The notes below the pieces were generated by a model. That model was not told the DNA's origin. It worked only from the letters and a program-made list of their open reading frames with translations, and ran no database searches. DNA of 64,000 nt, taken from Ephydatia muelleri (taxonomy: Eukaryota; Porifera; Demospongiae; Spongillida; Spongillidae). This document shows positions 44,121 to 54,273 of this stretch, one piece after another (position 1 is the first letter of the stretch; each line of letters starts with the position of its first letter). Position numbers and translations under genes: made by a program. Location of the stretch: NCBI GenBank assembly GCA_013339895.1, contig JABACO010000009.1:4824344-4888343 (forward strand), read 5' to 3'.

Positions 44121-45956
44121 GTGGAACTAAATCCAGATTGGAGACAAGAAGTGATTCGAGTAAAATTGAGTGGGGATGGTGCAAAGTTCAGCAGATGCTC
44201 CAGCTTCTTTCTGTTGTCGTTTTCTTTACTTAATATAACCTCCAACAATGTGTATTATCACCACTAGGTTTGCATTGTAGAGGTTGCTATAAGTGATGTT
44301 CATATTATTCTCCATAGATAACCACACAATAGCAGTGGTAAACATGCCAGAGAAGTACTATCTCCTAGAAGCAGCACTTGATCCTCTCCTCTCAGAGATC
44401 AAAGAACTATTGGCCTTGAAAATGGTACAGGTTGGCGGGAAGAGTTACGAATTGGAGTTCTATTTAGGAGGAGATTTGAAGGTAATGAACCTACACTAAT
44501 ACTGTTATCATTAACATTTTCATTATGAATTATAGTTTTTGCTACTATTTTGGGGGTTTGCCCAGGCCAACTCTAAGTATTCCTGCATCTGGTGTCTGGT
44601 ACCATCAAGTGATTGGTATGGTTAAATACTACATCTTTGGTTACATGCATACATGTACATGTACCAATCTAATGCATACTATAGTTTTGTGCACATCTCA
44701 TCTACTCTATTTTGCAGTTGGGACACTTCCAAACTGCATCCAACAAGGTCAATTGAGGACATCGAAGCTTGTGCCGCTACCAATGAGCACAGCGTCAAGT
44801 ACCCACCACTCCTATCTATTGACCATGTCGTGCGTGATGAGCTTCACCTGTTCCTACGAATAATGGACATCCTCATTGAAAATCTAATATCATATGCAGT
44901 GGAATTGGACATCAGGGCAACCCGAAAGCAGACAGACCTTCTTCAGGGAGCAACACTAAAAAAGGTGCAGGCAAGTATCCAGTCTTGTGGTGTGTCCTTC
45001 CAAATCTGGAAGAAAAAATAGAAGTCAGAAGAGCTTGACTGGACGGCTCTTGGAGGTGCACAAAAACTAAAGGTCCTATCATTACTGCCAGCACAATTTC
45101 CTAATATCCTTCCTCCTGAAACCTGTCAACGTGTAGCTCAATTGTGGAAGGTATCTGCACTGTGCTTGTGATGCACAGCACCTGTTATAGACATGTACAT
45201 GTACATTATTATTTTCTAGGGCTTTGAGGAGACATACAGTGCCATAAGTAGCTGGAAACCTGACAGTATGCATGGTCATTGAGACAAAGGTGGGGTTGAT
45301 CACAAATGATGATTCTAATTTAGTAGATACATGTGCTAATTCATTCAGGCAAAGAAATGGATTGCAGATTTTGTAGCCTTATCAAGCATATCACAGGGCT
45401 ATCAATGGAGTAATGTCACACCGTACATTCATCTCATGGCCATACACATACCGCAGATGGCGGCATTACATGGAAATGTAAAACAGTTCAGCTGCCAAGG
45501 TGAATGTGTTTTTAAAAATTATGCACATACCTGCAACCTAAACTACCAAGGTGTGTATAAACTTTGTCAAGTACCGCAGCCGCATTATGGGTGGGAGGGA
45601 ATATACATAACATGCAGGCCCGTAGCCAGGAAGTCTGGCAGGTACGATCAATTTATATGACTGCGGGTAGGGGGGGGGGGAGGTAAGGGGTGATTGACTG
45701 ATCCCCCATGGCTACGGGCCTGAGATGTGCATGTATTTGAACAACAGTAACAACTTCATATACCGTTCAGCTTTGACTACAATATTGTACCATACCACTT
45801 TAATACAATACGGTTTCTTCAGAATTTATTGTATGGCTTTGTATGACACACTTATCTTATTCTACAGGTGTTGAGAAATTAAACGATGTATCAAAGAGAA
45901 ACTTCTTCAGCTCCTGTAAATGGAATCCAGCTGAGGAGATTATGCTCACCAAGCGA
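44121..45956 (+). CDS. Spliced transposon-like gene (unclassified metazoan family), partial
   Basis: Seven exons with GT-AG boundaries: 44,121-44,248, 44,318-44,481, 44,536-44,598, 44,718-45,150, 45,220-45,265, 45,349-45,499 and 45,868-45,956 (last ends approximate). The peptide contains VKLSGDGAKFSRCSSFFLLS, AVVNMPEKYYLL, LEFYLGGDLK followed by a CIWC motif, LLSIDHVVRDELHLFLRIMD, KKVQASIQSCGVSFQIW, NVTPYIHLMAIHIP and GVEKLNDVSKRNFF. I know this order of blocks from a large, unnamed protein family in sponges, corals and fishes that behaves like a transposon-derived or expanded gene family; acidic residues in SGDG and in DHVVRDELH could belong to a nuclease core, which is inference. An in-frame TAG at 45,019-45,021 interrupts exon 4. 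The N-terminus and stop are not identified. A MITE sits in the sixth intron. Confidence 0.55.
45615..45722. mobile_element. 108-bp MITE with 14-bp terminal inverted repeats
   Basis: Ends are CAGGCCCGTAGCCA and its exact inverse. The ends resemble hAT-type CAGGCCCGTAGCCAGG MITEs common in invertebrates. The interior has a G run. No exact 8-bp duplication flanks it. It lies in an intron of the spliced gene at 44.1-46.0 kb. Confidence 0.7.
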
Positions 45957-48162
45957 CGTATATAAATTCTCTTCTCTCCCGAAAAAGAAGAGCATACACG
46001 AAACATGATCATAAATACTGGAGCCAAGGAATAATACAAACCCGGAAACAGCGACGTACATGCACATGTATTTGATGATGGGTTTGCACTACATGCTACT
46101 ACATGCTCAAGTATACGAGGTTTAGAGTTCTTGATACATGCATGTAGAAGTACATGATGTATCTCACATGTCACACGAGTTGGCCCATGTATGGACATTA
46201 CAATTCTTTGTTCACACTACAATCAAGAGCAAATGTAAGGTTCTTCTGAGTGCTGAGGGTTCAATTAATGGAGGTGAGAGACAAATTCTTACCAGGTAGC
46301 CAGTAGGGGTGCTGTTAGAAAATATATTCTGCTGGTAAAGTAAATTTCTTTACCAATATGCCGGACTTCAAATAACCTAGTACAGCTCATTCGCATGCTT
46401 GCACTACCAGCTTGGACGTAACTCTAGAACCACAGTCAGAGACCCAGCTTGTAATCGCTCAAGGACTTCCGAAATAATGCACACGCAGTACTGTATTGAA
46501 TAATTCACACCAACGGGCTTCCTATTCACGTATAGAATACTAGCCTACCCTCTCAAGGAGACAACACAAACACCACTTTAGGAAGCATTATTGAGCATCA
46601 ACATTCTTCTGGCAAGCACGTTATGCACACAGTTTGAGTACCTTAAGCAGAGATCGAGCATTCCGGGAAGGTTCAAAACATTGTCCGCCATGGCATGGGG
46701 GTGCGTTAATTAGATTATGTAAGTACTACTTAGTAGTATTATTGTGTGTTATATAGGCTTCCGTCCTTTGATCATCGGGCTCGTGCATACATGTAGGCGA
46801 AGGCTCAGAAGCTGCTCAGTTTGAAGTTACATGTAAAGCGCTTTAGCCTTTCCTGAGCGCTTTACACCCCCGTCCACTCCAAATTGATGTTGACCGAAGG
46901 CTTTTTAGCTAGGTGAAGGTGAACTAGTCCAGTCTCCCAGAATAACTTACTTTGTGTTACTAGTTATATACCATACGAGTATTAAATGTGTCTACTCGCT
47001 TCATACTGTACATCGAGCTATAATAATAATATGTAGCTAAACCAGGAGCGTATCCATAGAGGATTCCGTGTGGCCCGGAAACGTGATACTTCGTATTTGT
47101 TCCATCGCAAGGGGGACCATATCTGGCATATCGCAAGAAGGACCCCGGCCCTCTTCCTACGCTCGTACTTGCCCTATCGCACGGTCCACTATTTTATCGA
47201 AGGGGACGGTTGGAACCCCCCTCGGATATCCCGGCCTGGACAATAATAGTGAAGACGTTAACCCTGGGTCTCGTGAGCTGACTCTCACCATTATTAGCAA
47301 ATTTATTGATAGATTACGCAATGAGAATTATGCGCGGTAGAAATTAATTTTTTGTCTTGATTTTAGTTAAACAACGGTTAATTGAATAATTTTTCGAAGT
47401 ACAGATTCATAATCAAATAAGAAGAAACGCAATCACTTGAGTCATATGCTTCGGAAACTAAGTGGTAACTAAGCATTCTTCTGCACTTCAACACGTCTTA
47501 ACGGCTTGGCATAGTATTTCAGCATCCTGTGGTGAGTGATTCAAAGTGAGATAATCTATGACAAAGATGAAGGAGCTAACGTATTATAACGACTTACTGT
47601 ATCTCGGTGGTCACGAATGTGTTTCCACAGAGTGTCAAAGAAATGATCCACAACGAAGTTACACTACAATGTGCATCCGTACAGTGAGGCACTCAACAAT
47701 CATGGATGCAAACTGCATGCAGATCTACACTTACGCCAGTTTGTAACACAGACAACAAACTGCTGCACTTTTTGTAGAGCTCGCCCTTATCTATATCCTT
47801 TATTAATAGATGCGACATATAGAACAGAGCGGGTTATTACATCTAGACATGCACTTGCCTTTGTTTTGTCACTCATCGCAAGGTCAAGCAAATAACCAAC
47901 AACCTTCTTGCATGGAGTGCAAAATAATCCCATCTTCATGACTTCGTGACGAAACTGTATCAGCTACAAATATACATGCATGCACAATGCAGGTGGAAAA
48001 ATAGAACACATACTGTAACGGGTCAATATGAGGGGTATAATTATCATAAAAATTTGAATAAGCACGCGCGTTAGGTCATTTTTCGCGGAAACGATCCATA
48101 AATATGCAAATGTGACGGACCAGTTAGCAACGGTAACCATTGCAAGCATGGCTATTGCGTAC
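45957..48162. other. No confident gene
   Basis: No recognised family. A 90-codon plus frame at 47,068-47,340 is open but carries no known motif. A TTTTTCGCGGAAAC segment near 48,078-48,092 resembles the end of the fold-back MITE at 13.6 kb and may be a remnant. Confidence 0.3.
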
Positions 48163-48366
48163 CTTTGCGAGTTCTTCGGCAATTTTCGCGTACATTAGCA
48201 TGAGTTGAGCTCTATCCTGCTGTAGAGTCAGTTCAAGTTCTTCATGTTGTATTTCCGTAAGATCAGTCGACGGGCTGTTTGCTTCAGCCTCGCCAAGTGT
48301 TCTAAAAGCCAGAGCTGTTTCCAGTAGAGTGAACAATAGGATCACTTTCACGTATAGACCAGACAT
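48163..48366 (-). CDS. First exon of a possible secreted protein
   Basis: A minus-strand exon of 68 codons from ATG at 48,366 to a donor-like CGCAAAG/GTACGC at 48,163. The N-terminus has a short positively charged start and a hydrophobic core (VILLFTLLETALAFR) that looks like a cleavable signal peptide. After it comes a Glu-rich amphipathic helix (IQHEELELTLQQDRAQLMLM). No domain family was recognised and the next exon was not located. It could be a small secreted or vesicular protein. The call depends on the signal-peptide-like start and the splice donor. Confidence 0.4.
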
Positions 48367-48799
48367 GTCCTACTCGTTTCTGCAATTAGATCTGCTCAGC
48401 GAAAGAAAAAAAAAAGAATAATCTCAAGAATACAACGCGCTATATATACTCGCCGAAAGGCATGCGGAAATAATGCACTTAAATAAATTCATGCTTGCTC
48501 TATTCGATTGTGTACTTACTCTGCAAGAATAGGGAGAGAGAAAGAGAAGTGCATGGGAGAAGTGAGAAGGAGTGGGAGGAAAGAGATGAAAACATACACC
48601 ATGGCCTCAATTTCCCTCATGAAAACGTAGTCAGCAAACAACTTACACTACATGACCAGGAAACAACTGATCAATATGTTGTTGACTACAAAGTGTTAAC
48701 TGTTTAGATAAACAGAGCGACTTCAGTATACATGTAGCACCTAGCACCTGTGGCACAATATTGCTTTGTTGCCCGTGAAAGAGTTAAAAAGATCAATCC
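48367..48799. other. No gene seen
   Basis: Would contain the promoter and 5' untranslated region of the possible secreted protein if that gene is real. No recognisable element was found. A short GAGAGAAAGAGA stretch occurs near 48,530. Confidence 0.3.
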
Positions 48800-49130
48800 C
48801 CTTCAATGTGAACACATCATGCATCGCCAGTTGATCCCCATCAGAGAGGTGGGCATCTATAAGAATGCAATACATACATTATCAAAGAGTGTGTGCTAAC
48901 ACATACACATGTCATCAATGGGAACACATAATGTATTGCCAGTTGATCCCCATCGGAGGTGGGCATCAATAAGAATGCAGCGCATACATCATATGAGGGT
49001 GTGTGCTAACACATACACATGTAACAGATCATCAATGGGAACACAAAATGCATCGCCAGTCGATCCCCATCGGAGAGGTGGGCATCTATAAGAATGCAAT
49101 ATATGGGTGTGTGTGCTAACACATACATGT
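48800..49130. repeat. ~113-bp tandem repeat, three units
   Basis: Units contain GGGAACACA..ATGCATCGCCAGTTGATCCC, GTGGGCATCTATAAGAATGC and GTGTGTGCTAACACATACAC. They differ by small insertions (for example GAGAGG against GAGG). Confidence 0.9.
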
Positions 49131-49257
49131 GTACTGACACACATATATACACGTGTGCAGCTCTCTTGCTCTGCGATAACAAAAGGCAGCTCCAATATTA
49201 CCACCAACGGAAAATAGGTGGGAGGCTTGTCGGGCGTAGAAGCACGACTAGAGGGAG

Positions 49258-49370
49258 TAGTCTCGTACCCAGACCCACCATGACGTAAGCGTTTATCGCT
49301 TACAGTATAAACACCTGTCGTTGTGTAAGCGATAAACGCTTACGTCATGGTGGGTCTGGGTACGAGACTA
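49258..49370. mobile_element. 113-bp perfect palindromic element
   Basis: Two exactly inverted 46-bp arms (49,258-49,303 and 49,325-49,370; TAGTCTCGTACCCAGACCCA at the outer end) around a 21-bp loop. It is likely a fold-back MITE. The arms are identical, so it is recent or kept identical by gene conversion. A TAG-like duplication is possible at the edges but not certain. Confidence 0.85.
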
Positions 49371-49569
49371 TAGGGGGAGCGGTACGGAGTCTACGGACTT
49401 CTTTATTAGTACAATACAGAGTTGACTGTATCGCACATAGCGATCGATCACTATCTAACGTACGCTATCGGAAACGAAGTACTAACAGCTGACTTGTTAC
49501 AGCGGACATGCGCAGCCAGACTTATAAAATGACGTCAACGAGATTATGGTAAGCTGCATGAAATAATTG

Positions 49570-49880
49570 GGATCGTATAAAATTTGTTATAAAAATGCCT
49601 GATGTTTAAATCGCTGTAACTTCCGAACGGTACACGCTATCGACTTCCTATGTTTAACACTTCATACTACACCATATCAGTATGTAAAGTTATATTTTGG
49701 CATCTTGCAAAAGCACTGTGTCGACGTTACAAGACCCGATAGCCCATGGAGTTCAAAAACGCCACATATTCAGGTAGGAACGTCCAAATCGTCGGTATAC
49801 GTAGAGGGGTCCTGTCTCTATTGGGGTGTTCTTTTCGTTTAGCCGTTATGGAGATATACCTGTGCCGGCAAAGTTAATAC
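49570..49880 (+). repeat. Copy 2 of the dispersed repeat family seen at 10.1-10.5 kb
   Basis: Aligns with the reverse complement of 10,160-10,480. Shared blocks include TTATAAAAATGC, CACGCTATCGACTTCCTATG, CACTTCATACTACACCAT, GTTCAAAAACGCCACATATT, CAGGTAGGAACGTCCAAATC and a final GTTATGGAGATATACC. It also shares the CGCTATCGACTTCC arm block with the MITE at 13.6 kb. It is non-coding. Confidence 0.6.
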
Positions 49881-50559
49881 ACAGATTCGATGCCCCACAA
49901 TAATTTTCGATAACTTTCTTTGTTCCGCCCATTCTCCACCCATACTCCGAAGCTAGACGTTCGCAACACCCATGCAGCGAAAATTCAAAGAAGAAGAAGA
50001 GGACTTCTCGCTTGGCAAGACGATCTTACCAAACTAATGGATGGTTAACTGCAGTAATTTTGCGCCTCCCACGTCGCAGATGGCCGAATTCAACATGGCT
50101 CGCGTAAGGCTATACATGTATTTGCTACGCATCCTCTAGTCATGTAATAAAGCTTTCCTATTAGCTATAGCCTTGCTAAATTTTTTGTCACGCCCACTCA
50201 GCTACGCTTGCAATGACACAACTTTCAGCTCACGCATAGTACATGAACATCAGTGCACTCATGCTGGTTCACACACCTTTATGCATTTGTGCACACACTT
50301 GTATTGTTGCGTATATAAACCTGTACACCATCGTATGGTATTCTTATGCACAACACTCACGAATTCGAATACAGTACTTGTGGCACACAATGAACCAGTC
50401 TGGTGATGATGACACACTCTCACACCACATGCACGTGCATTCTACCATTTTGTGCATTTTTGAGGGGGTTTATGTACTGAGCTTCTGTACTCTCTTAGTT
50501 TAATCCTCGGCATTGTTACCTGTAGAAGCATTCTTTACAACAATTCCTCTCTGTGCAGG
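49881..50559. other. No gene; one half of a direct repeat
   Basis: About 50,140-50,220 (TGTAATAAAGCTTTCCTATT ... CCCACTCAGCTACG) is repeated in direct orientation at about 50,838-50,925. No coding frame is convincing. Confidence 0.45.
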
Positions 50560-50900
50560 CTGAGTTTCCCATATAAATGGTTCGTCATACATGACATAGA
50601 GCCCTCAAATGTACATAGGTATGTGGCGACATATAGGATTGGCCCACTGTACATGCATCATGTCCCCAAAGGATTGGTCCTCTATGTGTGCCATAGGATT
50701 GATCATTTGTACATACATCCTCATAGTCCTCTAGAGGTATACATACATTGTACTTGTTGCAAAGAATAACTATATTTTACCACAACATGCGTAAGGTTCT
50801 ACACACTCACATCATCCTTCTCTGGTCAGTGGAGAAACGTGTAATAAAGCTTTTCTATTTGACGTGTTGCTCATCTGCTCATTACTCTTAATATCCCACT
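50560..50900. repeat. Left arm of an inverted duplication (partner 52,870-53,270)
   Basis: Read in reverse, 52,870-53,270 matches this arm in order: TTTCCCATATAAATGGTTC, a run of AGGATTGGTCC-type blocks, GCAAAGAATAAC..TATATTTACCACAAC, and GTGTAATAAAGCTTT. The AGGATTGG(C/T)CC block is itself repeated three times inside the arm. Confidence 0.75.
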
Positions 50901-51589
50901 GCCCCTCCCCCACTCAGCTACGTGGCGTCTGTACCACTTTGCAGTAACTTTGGTCTCCTTTTGTCCACACAATTACAGGTGTAGTTAAACTATAGCTAAG
51001 TTTAATGCACATGACCAGTCTATGTCATAGGATTACTAAGCTTTCTATGGGTATACTAGGTACAATGCATGTCCGTTGCTAAGGCTAAGATGTAAGCATA
51101 TGTTTCTACAGATCCATTAAACGAACCAAACCTAAGCTTGGCAGTAGTACCCAATGCAGGGTGACTTACCCCTAAAACCCTTATCAATCAAAAATCATCC
51201 CAAACTGTTGTCGATATACATGTATGTTCACAGGTTCACATCCATATAAAAGCAATTTCGTGGGTGCAGCACTCCAGTCATAGCCTTCACTATGGCTCAG
51301 TTGACCAACTCCTTTCCCCCTTAGATGATGGGTTGCTAGTTGGCCAGGTGACTAAGAAGGGCATCACCAGGCGGCAGGTCTCGGATCTCAGCTCCTAGAT
51401 GGAAGCCTGGAACATATTGCATTCAGATTGCACCCCAAACCACTCTTGAGCTGGTGAAGTACAAACACTTCATCTGCCAGCTCTTTGTACCAGATGGCAG
51501 AAGCCTTGAGGTACAACAGCTACTTTGGCAGGCCGCAGCTATGAACAAGCTGCATAACCTCCGCTGGGACGTGTTGAAGGTAGACATGC
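50901..51589. other. No confident gene
   Basis: A plus frame at 51,454-51,590 (LFVPDGRSLEVQQLLWQAA) is protein-like but runs straight into the minisatellite and has no recognised family. Nothing else was found. Confidence 0.3.
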
Positions 51590-52315
51590 TCACACCTCTC
51601 TACGACCAGCAAGCTCACATCACTCTACACCAGCGAGCTCACACCACTCTACGACCAGCGTACTCACACCACTCTACGACCAGTGAACTCACACCACTCT
51701 ACGACCAGCGAGCTCACATCACTCTACAACCAGCGAGCTCACACCACTCTACAAACAGCGAGCTGACACCACTCTACACCAGTGAACTCACACCACTATA
51801 CGACCAGCAAGCTCCTACCACTCTACAAACAGCAAGCTCACGCCACTATACGACCAGTGAACTCACACCACTCTACAAACAGTGAACTCACACCACTCTA
51901 CAAACAGCGAGCTCACACCACTCTACGACCAGCGAGCTCACACCACTCTACAACCAGTGGAACTCACACCGCTCTACGACCAGCGAACTCACACCACTCT
52001 ACAACCAGCGAGCTGACACCACTCTACGACCAGTGAACTCACACCAACTCTACAAACAGCGAGCTCACACCACTCTACGACCAGCGAGCTCACACCACTC
52101 TATGACCAGCGAGCTCACACCACCACTCTACGACCAGTGGAACTCACACCACTCTACGACAAGGGAGCTCACACCACTCTACAAACAGCGAGCTCACACC
52201 ACTCAACGACCAGCGAGCTCACACCACTCTACAACAAGTGGAACTCACACTGCTCTACGACCAGCAAACTCACACCACTCTACGACCAGCTAGCTCACAC
52301 CACTCTATGACCAGT
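51590..52315. repeat. 25-bp minisatellite, about 28 units
   Basis: Unit approximately CTCACACCACTCTACGACCA plus GCGAG, with frequent GTGAA/GCGAG and ACAAACAG variants and occasional one-base length changes. Open frames through it (SHHSTTSELTPLYDQ type) are repeat by-products. Confidence 0.95.
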
Positions 52316-52869
52316 GGCTTGCTACATATGTAATTTCATTATTCTGCTGTTGCCAGACTCCCAAACGCTTTTACAGGTGAAACGTAGAGTGCTAGATGAT
52401 GAGTGTAACTGAGGGAAAGAGTATACTTTTAGAGAAGACTACACTGTACAAGCAACAATACAGAGGAATATCACAGTGAGTATGAAACCAGGGTACAGAA
52501 ATTGAGATAGAATCAGTTGCCTCTTGAGCTGTTCATCGAATGTCATGCTGTGCAGAGGAGACAGGCCTTACACTTGAATTTATTTGGATGTACCATCATT
52601 ATTAGAGAGTGTTGTAATGTTGCCATATGTGTCACGGTGCATAAGTGTTGTGTTTGTGTGTGTGTGTGTGTATGTGTGTGTGTGTGTGTGTGTGTGCAAG
52701 TGATGTGCTCAAGAATTGTACAGTGCCATTTGCACAACGTATACACATCATGGTGTGTGAACCAGTATGAAGGCATGTTCACGCACTCCATATGGGCTAA
52801 GCATGGTGTGGGCAAAAAAAGACTTAAAGTCAGCATAAGCTGCAATAGCTGAGGCATAAAGAATGATGA
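52316..52869. other. No gene; (GT)n tract
   Basis: Holds a (GT)n tract at about 52,650-52,697. No coding family was recognised. Confidence 0.5.
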
Positions 52870-53270
52870 GAATTTGAGCAAGGGTTATGCGTAATAAGAA
52901 AGCTTTATTACACACTTCTCTACTAGTGAAAGATTATGTGAGAGCATAGGAATACATGTTGTGGTAAATATAGTGTTATTCTTTGCCACATGCATGTATA
53001 CAGTGGTGGACACGAAGTACAGTGTTTGCAAGTACTAAGGACCAATCCAATGGGACACAGTGGATCAATATACAGGACAAAATGTGCATACAAAGAACCA
53101 ATCGTATGGGCCTATGGGGACACAATGCAGAACAATCCTATAGGGACACAAGGTACCTGTGTGTACAAAGGACCAAACCTACGGGGATCGGATGCACAAA
53201 TAGATAGAGGACCAATCCTATGATAGCACATGAAGAGCTCTATGAAGAACCATTTATATGGGAAACCCAG
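52870..53270. repeat. Right arm of the inverted duplication (partner 50,560-50,900)
   Basis: Inverted counterpart of the left arm, with several AGGACCAATCCTA-type blocks and the AAAGCTTTATTACAC segment at its inner end. The two arms enclose the 25-bp minisatellite. Confidence 0.75.
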
Positions 53271-54273
53271 AAACGTACCCACTCAAAAATGCACACAGTT
53301 AAATGGAATAGATCCAGTACATGTGACAAAGTGTGGTGTAAGAGTGTGTCATCATGATCAGACTGGTTTATTGTGTGCAACATGTACTATAAATGTCTCC
53401 ACACAGTTATTCTTCATCGGTTTACATCAATACCATATCTGTACAGTCATTTCTGTACCATTGTGCCACAGAAGTCTTGCCTGAGGTGAAAGTTACTATA
53501 TGGACAACTTAATGTAATTGGCAGATTATTACTTAAACTTACAGTTTACAAACAATGATGTCTCCGATCCATTACTTAAGGAGCACAGGGTTGGTATTCT
53601 AATTCTAGACTTCAGTTTGCCTCAATATGACTTCACCTCTTCATCATCATCATATACAAGGACTTGATCCTACAGTTCAAGTCACCACTTCCTGAAGTGC
53701 GCCAGTTGATCCTTTACCAGAGATGTTTTTATGAAAAGCATGCAAAGAAAGTGAAGCTTTGGAATAACCCATTCTCGTTTATGTAGATAGGTACCATTCT
53801 TGATGTAGAGTATATGGTATAGTGTGATGAACTATGCATTCATATTTTCAGGGATAAGCATATTACATCTGGCAATACTTGAACCATGCCACAAATATGA
53901 GATAGGGGGTAATCTTTCTATACATTGTTTTTTTCATGTGTTATCTCATGCAGGAACACCTGAGGTTGATTTGTCAGAGAAGCATTAATTCAATGTTTAC
54001 ATAGATATGGAAGATGGAATAAAGTTTAACCCCAAGGAGCTTAAGGGCTTTTTTCGAAAATGGCTCAGGCTCATTATCTATTGTGACGATGGAGCTTTGG
54101 CCCAGAACAACAACAACAACAAAAAAACGATACACATATACCACAGGGATGTAACACTGTACAATGAAAGAGTGATAGAAAATGGCGCTAATGTGAATAG
54201 AATCCATTGAAGTTTAGGCGAAGCAAGTAGTCATCTAAATGTGGCTGGTATCCCCGAGCAACAAGTTTTGTGA
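53271..54273. other. No confident gene
   Basis: A plus-strand stretch near 53,660-53,785 (around LQFKSPLPEVRQLILYQRC) and a frame at 54,007-54,210 look somewhat protein-like but match nothing I know. This is the 3' flank of the TUBGCP6-like gene. Confidence 0.25.

Noticed and set aside
51454..52293. Open frames with SHHSTTSELTPLYDQ repeats
   Set aside because: They come from the 25-bp minisatellite, and the frame wanders as unit length changes.
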